The notes beneath the pieces are model-generated. The model was not told where the DNA came from. It ran no database searches and saw only the letters and a program-made list of their open reading frames with translations. A stretch of DNA of 64,000 nt, taken from the NCBI GenBank assembly GCA_020796225.1, contig CM036758.1, positions 67,159,274 through 67,223,273 of the forward strand, read 5' to 3'. A program made the position numbers and the translations under genes. Positions 21,807-32,996 of this stretch are shown here, piece by piece. This DNA is from Arion vulgaris. Taxonomy: Eukaryota; Mollusca; Gastropoda; Stylommatophora; Arionidae. Within the stretch, counting starts at the first letter, position 1. The number at the start of each line of letters is the position of its first letter.

Positions 21807-22230
21807 ACTACTACTACTACTGCTACTACTACTACTACTACTACAGCTACTACTACTATTAGTACTACTGCTACTACTACAGATACTACTACCACTACTA
21901 CTACAACTACTACTACAGCTACTACTACTACTAGTACTACTGCTACTACTACAGATACTACTACTACTACAGCTACTACTACAGCATGCTACTGACTACT
22001 GCAATTCTCACCTACTACTACAGTCACTACTACTGCAACTACTACTACTGCTACTACTACAACTACTACTACTACTACAACTACTACTGCTACTACTACT
22101 ACTACTACTGCTACTTCTACTACTGCTACTGCTAGTGCTATTTCTGCTACTACTGCTGCTAATACTACTACTACTGCTACAACTAATGCTATTTCTACTA
22201 CAGCTACACTACTGCATACTACTACTATTA
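21807..22230. repeat. (ACT)n microsatellite, imperfect
   Basis: About 420 bp of CTACTACTGCTACTACTACA-type triplets with frequent GCT, ACA and GAT interruptions. The threonine-rich frame through it is a by-product. Confidence 0.95.
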
Positions 22231-22239
22231 CTCTATCTC

Positions 22240-22312
22240 TTTGGCTAAGTGATTACGCCACTGCCGTGCTTTCCGAGGTCATGGGTTCGAATCCCAACCG
22301 TGCCGTTCTATT
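22240..22312 (+). other. tRNA-like sequence, probable SINE head
   Basis: TTGGCTAAGTG resembles box A and GGGTTCGAATCCC is a perfect box B with a T-arm (GGG/CCC, loop TTCGAAT). TGGC and GCCA can form a D-arm. The acceptor ends do not pair and the anticodon stem is poor, so this is a tRNA-derived SINE head rather than a functional tRNA gene. The body continues to about 22435. Confidence 0.6.
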
Positions 22313-22504
22313 CATGAGTACGCTTCTTTATTCTCCAGAGACCCCTTAGATTGTTGCCGGAGCTAATGAGTTAATTCATACTTTGTACAATACTCTCGTC
22401 AAATGACGTGCCAGTTTCGTAGAGAGGGACCGAGCTATATCTGAAACAGGAGACAGCTATCTGAACGAGTGCGCTGAAGCCAATCCTTCATCGTTATCCC
22501 TTCA

Positions 22505-22690
22505 CCTTTCATAGTCGATATACTTCTTCTTCTTCTGCGTTGGCCAGCTATGAATTCAGGCAAAGCCATGGCGTCTGGTATGGCGCTTCTGGTTGATTTT
22601 TGTGGGAAAACCTGTTTATCGTTTTCTTGGTTTCCTCGACATACAAGCGGATATTCTCCGAGGTAGTCGATGTGCTGACTCGTGTATTTT
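22505..22690 (-). mobile_element. (GAA)-tailed retroelement fragment, unassigned
   Basis: Minus-strand sequence ending in GAAGAAGAAGAAG at 22508-22521. A frame gives QVFPQKSTRSAIPDAMALPE. The (GAA)n end suggests a LINE or SINE 3' end, but the family is not recognised. Confidence 0.35.
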
Positions 22691-22894
22691 TTTAAAAGAC
22701 GTAAAGTCAATGTACTTGCTGATTTGGTACACTTTGCAATAAAAATGTTCACAACGGTAAACAAAAAATTACCAAGTGAAAGGGATACAACCTGAAACCT
22801 TTTTCAATAAAAGTTCCTGATATAAGATTTCTTTTAAAACAGGACGTGAACCAGCTTCATTTCTAGTAATGACGAAACGTATAAAAACAAAAAT

Positions 22895-22980
22895 TTGTAG
22901 TTTTACCAAATACAAAAACAATAACAATACAAAGCAATGTTTCGACCAAAAAGGCCTTTTATCAAGCAAAGGATTCATGC
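22895..22980 (-). other. Hammerhead-like dispersed motif, copy 1
   Basis: The minus strand reads CTTGATAAAAGGCC, TTTTT, GGTCGAAACATTG: a GGCC/GGTC stem bracketed by TTGATAA and GAAAC. Closely related sequences occur at 23437-23480, 54228-54290 and 58985-59062. See findings. Confidence 0.4.
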
Positions 22981-22999
22981 TTAGAAGAAAATTCAGTAA

Positions 23000-25915
23000 A
23001 TCGACTTAACTGTGTCAACTTCTATCGATTTCTATTTTGAATATTGAATACTGCTGCTTTTTCTTGTTCTTCCTCGACGTTTTCATTATCTCAATCGTTA
23101 TAGGAGGTTGCAGTCCGAAGAAAAGAATGTGTTGTGTTTCAGCGTGAGTTATGGTATCCACACGTTTTGGTGCGACTTCAGCATACCTTCATTTTAAATA
23201 CCGGTTATGTTTTCCCTCTTCCATCTACACAAACTTAACCAGATTCTTAGTTTCATTATTACAAAGTTTAGGCTGTTGTACGGAAATCTACAAATCTGAG
23301 GTGGTCAGACAGGATCATATCAAATCTGGAGAAAACCGTGGCGAGGCTGCGGTAATGCTGAGTGAATGGGCGATTGAAGAAAGACAGGTATATGCAGTAC
23401 TACATAAATAATGAAAAATTAATTATTAAATATGAAAATAAACAGTACTCGACGTTTCGATCATAGGCTTTTATCAAGTATAACAAATCAATACAATACA
23501 ACTAAACGTAATTCTAACTAGGAATAACAAGAAATGATTATTCTACAGACATTCCAAGACGTCTATCTCATATGCATACTAAGCTCCTCTTGAGTGAATA
23601 AGTCTGAGTCTTGTTCTTTACTGAACCTGAGCTAGATCGGATAGGCATACCACTACAATCCATGCAGCTTGCGTGTGGTTCTCTAGGAACGTCGTCTAGT
23701 CCCAAAATTGAATATAACCTACTAGTCCCTACCTTGAGTGATGAGTCTCTATGATTTCTTCTTATATGAACCTGACCTAAGGTCGGATTGAGTCGCTGAC
23801 CGCCACAGCCTGAGTTTGTGTGTGTTCCGAATGACGAGCGTCTAGTCCCAAATATTGAATATAAAGCTTACCCATTTACCTGTTCCTTGTCTGAACTGTC
23901 CATCTGTTGGTCATAAACGTATTTCAAAGTACATTCGTGACTCTTGAAACCTGACCGAGTTGAAGTGTCACGTTGTCTTCAATATCTGTGTGTGTTATTG
24001 ATTTATCTGTCGTTTCAGTTCGATTAAATTGTCAGGTTTTCTTCATTATTTAGTTTCTTATCTCGACTTTCAAGTAATTTCGAAATTATTATTTCTTTCA
24101 TAAAGTGAAAACTAAATTAAGTCAGTCATGCAACCTCAATGCTTGATTGATTGATTGATGGATTGATTGATTGATGGATTGATGATGATTGATTATTGAT
24201 TGATTGATTGATTGATTGGATCATTATCATTACACTCGTAGTAACCATGTGCTCCTATCTCGTTCTTTCACATGGAGATTTGAAGATGAGTGCACGAACA
24301 CTGTAGCACCGCGAGATCCCTGGTGTAATTTTGAAGATGAGTTATTTTTGTTGGAATTTTATTTTGAATCTTTTCTAATGAATTGTCCCCGGGCAGCGGC
24401 GTTCCAGCCTGCTCTAGATGGATCACACTGTGCATTAGTTTATCACAATAAAGCTAGAATACACAAATTCCATCCTAGGATATCTTAAATTGACTACGGC
24501 TAGAGCACGGCCGAAATACATTTCTAGCGTGTTGCGCCATCTAGAGAATATTTCTTCTTTTCTATAATCCTGTTTTACCTCGCACACGGCGTCATATTTG
24601 CATTGAGATACCGCTCTTTTAGTAATTTGCACTACTTTTTCAGCGCAGTCCGTGACGGTAAATAAATTTAACACAAGTCAGCCATTGTGTTTTTTCGATC
24701 GAATCGATGGAACAGCGTGTAAACAATTGCTTCATATGAAATATGTGTCATTCATATAGTAAAACCGATTGTTCTACGTGTAACTGTAACATATTCTACA
24801 GATCTGGAAAATTATATGATTATATGTTAAGTAGAAGCTATTTTGAACGAAATTTTTTCGATGGTCACTACCATTATTTTGGAACCTTGAAAATTTCGCT
24901 TGGATACTACAAATAAACATCGCTTTTAAGTGAAACGACATTATTAACTTCTCTTTACTCGTAAATTTTCATTACTATAAATATTTTTCTCTCTTCTAAT
25001 GGCAAATTTACGTTTGCACGGCGTCAATAACCTACCAGACTTATCATTTCTCTGTGCTACGAAGCCGGTTTGCTTGTGACGTCCATAACAACCGCTGCAG
25101 TTTGCGATCTTCTCGTGAATTCTTTTCGTCATTTTACTTCTGTCAACGATATCCAGCATTGCTAAATAGAAATTTGTAATTTTCTTTTTATATTTCAAAC
25201 ATTATTTATGCCTTTCAGTTGACTTTTGTATCGAGTATCAACGGTAATATTAAATATCCCACACTAGATCTAGCTGTCCAAAGTGAACCATTCGTCAACG
25301 ATAGACTGCAATAATGATTGGACCGATCTTTATCGCACACTATTCAGATTTACTTGAGAAGTCTCATATTATTGTATTGTGATTTCAGAATTAAAATAAC
25401 TAGTGAATCATTTCAGTATTCTGTTAATTGTCTTTCTTAATTATAGGCATTTCATGTTTAAAAGTTGTGCCATTTAAATTGCACTCATTGCTTAGCTGCA
25501 ATGAAGCTCTGTGACAAAATATAGTCTAGTAGCAATTTCAAATGTAACTATTGCAAGATCATCTACATTTTCTTGTTTATGTAAACTTCTGTGACTTTTA
25601 ATTTGTTAGTGGTTAACCTAAATGTGATCATTTATATTTACTCCACATATATAAATGATTTACCAAATAAGTATCCAGCATGTTTGTATGTGAGATGTGC
25701 ATACATAAGTAAATATATAAAACTCACACTATTCAAAGAGTCACTCAGAACAGCACAGCATATTGCAGATAAATCAAGAAATATATGAATACAAAAATTA
25801 ACCTCTGATGCTAGGTGAATAATTTACCAATATGCTTTTATTATTTTCTAAATTGTTTTGGTTGTTTGGAACATATAATGAGCACTAGATCAACAGTTTC
25901 AATAAATAATATTCA
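23000..25915. other. Mostly featureless region
   Basis: No supportable gene. It holds a second hammerhead-like motif (23437-23480), two imperfect repeats of about 140 bp (23598-23735 and 23740-23875, sharing GAACCTGA, GTCTAGTCCCAAA and TTGAATATAA), and one SINE-H copy (24150-24345). The rest is AT-rich with short unsupported frames. Confidence 0.45.
24150..24345 (-). mobile_element. SINE-H copy with (GATT)n tail
   Basis: Tail of GATTGATTGATGGATT repeats at 24150-24220, then TAACCATGTGCTCCTATCTC and TGTAGCACCGCGAGATCCC, the conserved SINE-H body on the minus strand. Confidence 0.65.
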
Positions 25916-26578
25916 TTATGATCTCCCCATGCAACTGGCTTCAACCTTGCAATAACATTAAATATATTTATTATGATCTCCCCATGCAACTGACTTCAAC
26001 CTTGCAATAACATTAAATATATTTATTATGATCTCGCCATGCAACTGACTTCAACCTTGCAATAACATTAAATATATTTATTATGATCTCCCCATGCAAC
26101 TGACTTCAACCTTGCAATAAAATTAAATATATTTATTATGATCTCCCCATGCAACTGACTTCAACCTTGCAATAACATTAAATATATTTATTATGATCTC
26201 CCCATGCAACTGACTTCAACCTTGCAATAACATTAAATATATTTATTATGATCTCCCCATGCAACTGACTTCAACCTTGCAATAACATTAAATATATTTA
26301 TTATGATCTCCCCATGCAACTGACTTCAACCTTGCAATAACATTAAATATAATTATTATGATCTCCCCATGCAACTGACTTCAACCTTGCAATAACATTA
26401 AATATATTTATTATGATCTCCCCATGCAACTGACTTCAACCTTGCAATAACATTAAATATATTTATTATGATCTCCCCATGCAACTGACTTCAACCTTGC
26501 AATAACATTAAATATATTTATTATGATCTCCCCATGCAACTGACTTCAACCTTGCAATAACATTAAATATATTTATTA
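25916..26578. repeat. 55-bp tandem repeat, 12 copies
   Basis: Unit starts TTATGATCTCCCCATGCAAC and includes TGACTTCAACCTTGC and AATAACATTAAATATATTT. Copies differ at only a few single bases. Confidence 0.97.
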
Positions 26579-26595
26579 CTTTATTTAAAAAACTG

Positions 26596-26852
26596 GTGTT
26601 GCCGTGACTCGCAAGGAGACAAAAATAGCAACACTGAGACCTACAAGGACGATCGTAGGAGGCGACTGAGGTTGTGGCCTATTGAAGCTACCCTAGTAAA
26701 TAAAAATATTGTCAGAAATCGGATAAACTGGCCTACTTGTAGCTAAGCGCACAACTGACATAACGCACAATCGCTCTTAGACTCAGATCACATACAATTC
26801 ACTAAGAGGGATTTAATAAGTGTTCGATGTTGGAAGAAGAAGAATTAACATG
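26596..26852 (+). mobile_element. SINE-B copy, full length
   Basis: Head ACTCGCAAGGAGACAAAAAT, core GGAGGCGACTGAGG, CCCTAGTAAATAAAAATATT, CAGAAATCGG, AATCGCTCTTAGACTCAG and a GAAGAAGAAG tail. It follows the 55-bp array directly. TSD not resolved. Confidence 0.78.
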
Positions 26853-26927
26853 TACTTGAGGCGCACTATCTGTTGGTAATCTTGACAATAAGAGTAACAA
26901 TTATAATAATAACACGATAACAACAAC

Positions 26928-28757
26928 TTTCTTTCTTTCTCGAATCCTGTATGCCTCACAGCGTCAGGTCAGGAAGAGATTTCTAAAACGGGCCCTAGTA
27001 TGCGCTTCGTAGATAGTCTCTTTCGTCGCCTCTGTTATCTCTGAGGTCCATCTTTTGCGTGGCTGGACTTTTGCTTTGTACCCATTGTATCGGAGCAGCA
27101 TTGCTCTTTGGGGTGCACTGTCTGATGGTAATCTGCTTACGTGACCGAACCATTTAATTTGTTGTTTCTTGATGAAGTCTAGTACTGATGTTGTACCCAC
27201 TTTTTCCTGATGTCTTCATTTCTCAACCGGTCTCTTCTTGTTACACCTGTAATAGTGTTCGTGGTTGAGCAGGACAAAAGGTATCAAATTCAATAGGCCA
27301 CAGAAAAACAAGTCAAAAGTTCAAAAGTTTAATTAAGTAGGGCGACCCCAAGAAGCTGTTTAAAAATGCAACGGCTAGGTTTCCCCAAATAAATTAGGCA
27401 GACGAAGCCATTATGGAAATACTACATGAATTTCCGAAAGATAAGTAGGATGGCCTGATTTGTTAAAGACTGAGATTGGAAATTAAGCAGGGATGCCGGA
27501 CAGATTTATGGACGATTTCTCAGGAAGATAGACACCGGTAGAGTCAGTAATCATTAGTATGATAATGAAACGAAATGGATATATTTTGGGGCAAGACAAA
27601 GGTGGGTTTTGGTCCCATATAAATAGACGGTGACGAAAATTCAGAAGACAGCTAGAGAAGAGACGTGCAGAACGTAGAGAAATTTGCAAAACTCCCAAAA
27701 GGGCAGACGGAATGGCCCAGTGTGCTGCGTTGAAGAGACTGAAATTGAGTTCGAATATGTGAGTATGGCTAGACACTCCGACAGCCGATAGGACACATAG
27801 AGAGAGAAACAACTTAGCAGTAGCAACTTAGCAGAAGAGACTTAGTAGAAAGACTTTTAGAACTCGGATAGAGATTTGCCGAACATGGAGAGAGTCTTGC
27901 AAAAATTCCCAAAAGGGCAGACGGAATGGCCCAGTGTGCTGAGTTGAAGAGACGACCAACGCTGACTTCGGATATGTGAGTATAACTAGACATGTGTAGT
28001 GTGGACAGCAGATTCATAAATAGATCCACACAGCAGAGTAGCCACGATCAGACCTATAGACAAATCTGATAGAGAATAGAAGTAGCATCTTATAGAGACA
28101 GACCGCACTAGAGAAAGCCTTACCTGTTCAACTGGAAATATATATCTTCTAAATTGCCATTTGTAGAAAAGTGACCAAGTTATCAGAGCCTCGTTTTACA
28201 GATATGATCTTAATGTATAAAAGCAAACTTTCATCAAGAGACAGAAAATAGACACTTTGAAGAAATATATATCTTTGAAGTCACAAGTAACAGACCCATG
28301 GAACACTCAACCGAACAGCAGTTCCACAGAAAACTATTAACATTTTAAAATAGACAGAGACATTCTAAGGACTTCAGACTAACCTGTACAATACAATTAT
28401 GTGATGAACTTGTATTAGAGATTCAATAGAGTGTAGGACTTGAATAGTGAAGATTTGTGCTTATATAATCAAGTGGTTATAGTTTAGCATTTTTATATTG
28501 TAAGGTGATATATCATTTTCAGAGTGAGGTAATCATGTTGGGACTATATTGTATGTTATATATATATGTATGAATATGATATATGTGTTGTAGATGTAAA
28601 GGTGCTATATAGGTGAAATATATGCATATAATAAAGATTGAAATACAGAATTGGTTTTCATATATTTATATGAAAGGTTATATAGGCGTGATTAATATAA
28701 TAAGGAGAGAGAGATCGCCACACACCCAGCATTCTGCGTAGACCCTTCATCTCTGTT
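26928..28757 (-). mobile_element. LINE-Z copy, 12-bp TSD, interrupted by LTR
   Basis: LINE-Z sequence at 26928-27247 and 28727-28757, together about 351 bp, encodes the same 78-residue C-terminal stretch as 19793-20029 (26964-27200). Tail (CTTT)n at the left. GATAACAACAAC flanks it at 26916-26927 and 28758-28769, giving a perfect TSD around the composite. Confidence 0.85.
27248..28722. mobile_element. Probable solo LTR, 1475 bp
   Basis: This block interrupts LINE-Z exactly between bases contiguous in the other copy (TTACACC|CAGC). It starts TGT and ends ACA, and CACC at 27244-27247 and 28723-28726 can be the 4-bp target duplication. It has no coding region. It has an AATAAA near 28630 and two imperfect internal repeats of about 150 bp (27650-27800 and 27835-28000) sharing CCCAAAAGGGCAGACGGAAT. 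TG...CA termini, short TSD and non-coding content suggest a solo LTR, but no internal domain or second LTR is available to prove it. Confidence 0.6.
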
Positions 28758-28894
28758 GATAACAACAACAATAACACAAATAACAGCAGCAGTAACAACA
28801 CCAACAATAACATAATATTGTGTCTATATTGACTATGTTATAGGGTAATCTAAATACGGTATTAATTTTTGGAGCGCTTCAGTTTCTACGAAAG

Positions 28895-29058
28895 ACACAG
28901 TCGAGTGTCACCAGACAAGCACTTGGGTGGAAATCGCAAGGAAAACGGAAAAGAGGACGCCCTGACTAGACCTGGAGACTGGGTCTTCTTGAGGAACTGA
29001 GGGTGCTGGCTATTTTGGGAGGTCAAAAGAAAACAGCCAGATACCGAGAAAAGTGACG
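28895..29058 (+). pseudogene. LINE-Q-like ORF2 C-terminal remnant
   Basis: Plus-strand frame around 28920-28990 reads LGWKSQGKRKRGRPD followed by TWRLGLLEEL, the usual basic C-terminus of LINE ORF2. Both ends are degraded. Confidence 0.6.
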
Positions 29059-29099
29059 AACAAATGTTAAGACCGTATGCTTCACGACTTGCGACGTTT

Positions 29100-29336
29100 T
29101 TAAAAGAGTTTAAAGCTGAAGGATTGACTTCATTGCACCGGGTTTGTCCCCATATGCTCGGTCCTCTCCACAAAAATGGCAACCTGTCGAGAGTATTGAC
29201 AAAGCACGAACTCCGCAGCTACAGCAACAATCCTTGGGCTCTGAAAAATGCACTCGTGAACAGAACGGCGCGACCTGGATTAAAACCAACGACCTTCGAC
29301 TCATAAGGCAATGATTTAACCACTTAGAAACTGAGA
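29100..29336 (-). mobile_element. SINE-D copy with tRNA-like head
   Basis: On the minus strand the head lies near 29330 and includes a GGTTAAATCATTG segment and GTCGAAGGTCGTTGGTTTTAA, a mutated form of the box B-bearing head of the copy at 62035-62255. The body continues with GGTGCAATGAAGTCAATCC complement. A third copy is at 51770-52000. Confidence 0.65.
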
Positions 29337-29369
29337 CCCCTTCAGTGAAGTGGAATAAGTCAGTCAGTT

Positions 29370-29623
29370 CTTCTTCTTCTTCTTTGCGTTCGTTCTTTAC
29401 GACCAATTTTAATCACTCTTTATGATATGTTTGATCTTTGCCAAGAACGTTAATACGTTGCACAGTGGTTTGGTAGGCCTCTAAACGCATAGACTTACCG
29501 TTGAGGACATGCATCCGATTTCAGCCTATCCTCCTTAGTCGCCTCTTACGACATGCGTGGCAGGTAACAGTGGTTCTATTCTTGACACCCCAAATTTGGG
29601 CCCGGTATCCACTGGACGAGTCA
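29370..29623 (-). mobile_element. SINE-A copy with TSD
   Basis: Minus-strand SINE of 254 bp: tail TTCTTCTTCTTCTT at 29370, head CCCAAATTTGGGG at 29590-29600. It is flanked by AAGTCAGTCAGTT (29357-29369) and AAGTCAGTTCAGTT (29624-29637), a TSD differing by one base insertion. Confidence 0.85.
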
Positions 29624-29787
29624 AAGTCAGTTCAGTTTCTTAGTTGTTGTGTGAACATTTTTATTTGTGTACTCTTCTTTTGAAAACTGCTATTTTTACC
29701 ATCAACGGAAAGATAACAAGACGGGATAAACAAAATGGTGAATCGATATAAATGACACATTATCTGATTATTGTTTTAAATCAATAT

Positions 29788-30052
29788 TCCGCCCCATGTG
29801 TCGCCGAGACCCGCAAGGGAAGCAAATAATAGTAGCACTGCCACCTACAAGGCATGTCGTAAGAGGCGACTGAGATAGGTGCCTAGGTAAGCTACCTAGT
29901 AAATAAAAACTTGTCCGAAATCGGATAAACTGATACACTTGTAGGCGCTTAACTGAAACAATGTACAATCGCTCTTAGGCTCAGATCACATAGATCAAAT
30001 AACACAGAGTGGTTAACAAGTGGTCGATATGGAGCATTCGAAGAAAAAGAAG
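29788..30052 (+). mobile_element. SINE-B copy with perfect 10-bp TSD
   Basis: A 265-bp plus-strand SINE from head (GACCCGCAAGGGAAGCAAA) through CATGTCGTAAGAGGCGACTG, AGTAAATAAAAAC, AATCGCTCTTAGGCTCAG and AACAAGTGGTCGATATGG to the GAAG-rich tail. AAATCAATAT flanks it at 29778-29787 and 30053-30062. Confidence 0.9.
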
Positions 30053-30064
30053 AAATCAATATGT

Positions 30065-30835
30065 TATCTATACTCATGGACACAAAAACGATATTGGAAG
30101 GCAAGTGTGTAAACTCAAAAGACAGAAAGATGCAGAAATTGCTGAAAAATGTCCATTTTTCTATAATTTGCAGTTCACTACTCAGTTCTGAGTGACAGAG
30201 CGAGTGCTGCAAAAGTACATTTTTAGAAACTTCAGTCCATGAATCTATTTCAGCATCTCTGTAGGAACTGTTGATGATCTGATTAGATGTAATTTCACAT
30301 CTTCATCTGATACTAATGGGAGACAAGAGTAGTTCTCTTGTGAGTTCTTGAAACTTGTAGGCTGTTGTACAACACGAACTAGAATGTCGAAATGCATTAT
30401 TATATGTCGACCATAGAAAATAAACCAGCCAATTGATATTAATTGACATAACGCTGCAGACATATAGATTAACTTTGAGTAGGCGTCGGGATGGATGAAG
30501 TGGACAGAAGGGTGGGAGATTATTGATGAGTTAGTCTGGGGCTCCAATTGTCCCATCTTTAACCCCTCCTAAACCGATATACTAGTTAATTCAATATACG
30601 CTCGTACATTACAATTTGCGTGTGTCCAGGATTAGCACACATTAGGGAGATAAAGGGTTAACACAGAACTGGGATGAATCAGTAAGTGAAATATTCAGTA
30701 GCGGCGGGAGCTACGGATAAGAGTCTCTGTCATCTGAACTATCTAGATTTAAAAACTGAGTGTGAATTTATTCGAATTTATTCAAATCGTTTTTCAGTTG
30801 TTTGAACTTCTTAAAGGCTTAGCTATAAATTGTTA
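30065..30835. other. No recognisable feature
   Basis: Unique-looking sequence; only short frames without recognisable domains. Confidence 0.4.
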
Positions 30836-30837
30836 AA

Positions 30838-31235
30838 TATCGTCATTATCATCATCAACAATATTAAAATCATCATCATTGTTGTCATTATCACCAAAAT
30901 GATCCGTATTATCCTAATTGGCATCCTCATCATCATTTTACCATCATCGCCAACATCGTCATCCTTGTCATCGTCACCAACATCATCAGTATCGTTATCA
31001 TCTTCATCATCATCATAGTTATCCTTCCCAAACGTATCATTATCATAATAGAAAAAATCATCATCATCATACTCATTGCCATCATCATCATACTATTATC
31101 ATCACCAGCATTATCATCGACGTCATCAACAGCAATATCATCATCACTAACATCATCATAATTACCATCTTCATCAACATTATAATCATCTTGCCATCAT
31201 CAACAACATCATCGCTAATATCATCAACGTTGCCA
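30838..31235. repeat. (ATC)n-rich microsatellite, imperfect
   Basis: About 400 bp of ATCATCATC with AAC, ACC and GTC interruptions. The histidine-rich plus-strand frame is a by-product. Confidence 0.93.
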
Positions 31236-31259
31236 GGTTCTGTTTATATACGTATTTGC

Positions 31260-31430
31260 CGTGCATGTTTATTCCACAGTAGTGTAGCTGTTAGTGATCT
31301 CTTCTTAGATAGTGGCGCCGGTTCAATCCACAGTGGCGTGGCATATTTTCGAACCGTAGCGGCACTCAGGTCAGTCAGCCTTAGTAAAAAAAAAGTAAAG
31401 GAACCTTTCATACCTCGTGGTATATAGGTC
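31260..31430 (+). mobile_element. tRNA-derived SINE-G
   Basis: AGTGTAGCTGTTAGTG resembles box A and GGTTCAATCCAC resembles box B about 45 bases later. A body with GAACCGTAGCGGCACTCAG and AAGGAACCTTTCATACC follows. Single copy in the window; boundaries uncertain. Confidence 0.5.
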
Positions 31431-31431
31431 A

Positions 31432-31650
31432 ATACAGTGTTAGGCCTGTATTTTCATTGACTGTCGGCACACGATGGGTGATGTGGTCAGCATCACGCCG
31501 CCCCTTTCTTTCCCAGGCATGTCTGGTACCCAGTTGAGGCTGGTCGACCTGAACCGTCGGGTCGGAAATTCCGCACATTGCGGAGCTGAACCGACCACCA
31601 GCCTTGCGAAGCGAGTTTACTAACAACTACGCTACAGCGGCTCAGTCCAG
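31432..31650 (-). mobile_element. SINE-F copy with tRNA-like head
   Basis: On the minus strand the head at 31650-31570 reads GCTGTAGCGTAGTTGTTAG (box A) and GGTCGGTTCAGCTCC (box B), followed by a body containing GGTCGACCTCAACTGGG and GGCGTGATGCTGACC. An inverted partial copy of the body end lies at 31675-31755. Confidence 0.65.
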
Positions 31651-31674
31651 CCTTAGTGGGTGTTAGAAAGCAAG

Positions 31675-31760
31675 GTAAGTAAAACGATCGGCATGATATT
31701 GACCACATTACCCATCGTGTGCCGATGATCAATGAAAAATATCGGCCTATCACCATATAC
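31675..31760 (+). mobile_element. SINE-F body fragment, inverted relative to 31432-31650
   Basis: ATTGACCACATTACCCATCG and GTGCCGATGATCAATGAAAA are the complement of the left end of the neighbouring copy, making an inverted pair about 180 bp apart. Confidence 0.65.
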
Positions 31761-32020
31761 CCAATATACAACGAGGTATAAAAAGCGTTTAACACGAAGA
31801 TGTTTTATTACATTCTTCATACTTTTCTTTGACCTACGGAACACAGTGGAGGATGTGATCTATTTCCGCCTGTCACCTTTACTTTGTAGTATGGTACCCA
31901 ATTGAAGTTGTGTTGACTTAATTTCCGTTGCGGTCGGGCAAATTTTCAGACTTAAATCCCATGCGTAATAGACATAGTAGTAAATAAAGAATTCTTGTGA
32001 ATTTATCAAATTACCTAATC

Positions 32021-32201
32021 TAGGCATAACAGCAAAGAGAAGAAGAAGAAGACCATGGAGAAGATGGATTCAGGATGTAACAGATGGTTTGAACATGACT
32101 GCTGTAGAAGCAGGACATCTGGCCTATGGGAGAGAGAAATTCCGGAGGACTGTTGGGGTGGCAAGGTTCTGCTCAAGACATGCTACTAGATGAGGATGAT
32201 G
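32021..32201 (+). mobile_element. LINE-A 3' end with perfect 8-bp TSD
   Basis: A 181-bp truncated copy encoding the C-terminal AAxEAGHLAYE-like residues and ending GATGAGGATGATG. ACCTAATC flanks it at 32013-32020 and 32202-32209. Confidence 0.88.
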
Positions 32202-32227
32202 ACCTAATCATTAGCAATGTAATTATA

Positions 32228-32440
32228 AAACATGGTTAGATGACATAGGGGAATCCTGTCAGAGAGCAAAAATAATTAGTACCCAAGCCACCAGAGCAGT
32301 GCAATACAAAAAATAGAAAACTCCGACACTGGACAACAACCCGGTAGCGGTGTGACGACACTGGACAACAACCCGGTAACAGTGTGACGACACTGGACAA
32401 CAACCCGGTAGCGGTGTGACGATAAAAGAAAAAAGAAGAA
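32228..32440 (+). mobile_element. LINE-K 3' end with internal triplication
   Basis: Matches the complement of 37915-38060: TAGATGxCxTAGxxGAATCCTGT, then CAAGCCACCAGAGCAGTGC and the 3' end with GACACTGGACAACAACCCGG. The last part is repeated three times (32325-32420, 32-bp period) before an AAAAGAAGAAGAGG tail. Confidence 0.75.
32325..32420. repeat. 32-bp tandem repeat, 3 copies
   Basis: Unit GACACTGGACAACAACCCGG plus TAGCGGTGTGAC. The unit is the 3' end of LINE-K, which occurs once at 37920-37965. Confidence 0.95.
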
Positions 32441-32996
32441 GAGGATAAAGCATAAATTTAGTTAGAAACTTATTGTTATAGATGAACATTTTTTATATTA
32501 AACATGTATTTTTGCTAGCTTCCAAATTCAATTTCGATCGCCTGCAAGAGCTCTTAATACAACCATCTCATCTGCTCAGTCACTCGTGTCGATAGAATCA
32601 CGAACGTAATGCAACGGAAATTAACCAGAAATGTCTGTCTGGTTTATTTTCATCTTGCAAGAAAATATGAAGTCTTGAGACCGTCAATCGAAAGATTCAC
32701 ACTCGAATTTGCGAGCTTGAAATTTTTCGTCTATTAAACTTTAGGGAAACGCAGAACTTTGACAATGTACAAGTGTTCTTGAAATGTTTCCACTCTAAAC
32801 TTAAGGGAACTCAGAACTTGGACAGTGTATAAGTGTTCTTGAAATGTTTGCGATAAACCCATAGTGTACTTGAAAGTTGGTAGCTGTGATTGTACTTCAA
32901 ATAAATGCGTACTGAAGAAATCTTTTTGTTCTATATTCAAGCTATATTTCTTTGATGTGTGCTATTTCTGTCACTATTAGTATATGAAACTCAGAA

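Noticed and set aside
21789..21995. Threonine-rich open frame
   Set aside because: (ACT)n microsatellite translation.
22240..22312. Functional tRNA gene
   Set aside because: Boxes A and B are present but acceptor and anticodon stems do not pair and the sequence continues as a SINE-like body.
30830..31427. Histidine/isoleucine-rich protein of 169 codons
   Set aside because: Most of the frame is an (ATC)n microsatellite and the rest is a tRNA-like SINE.
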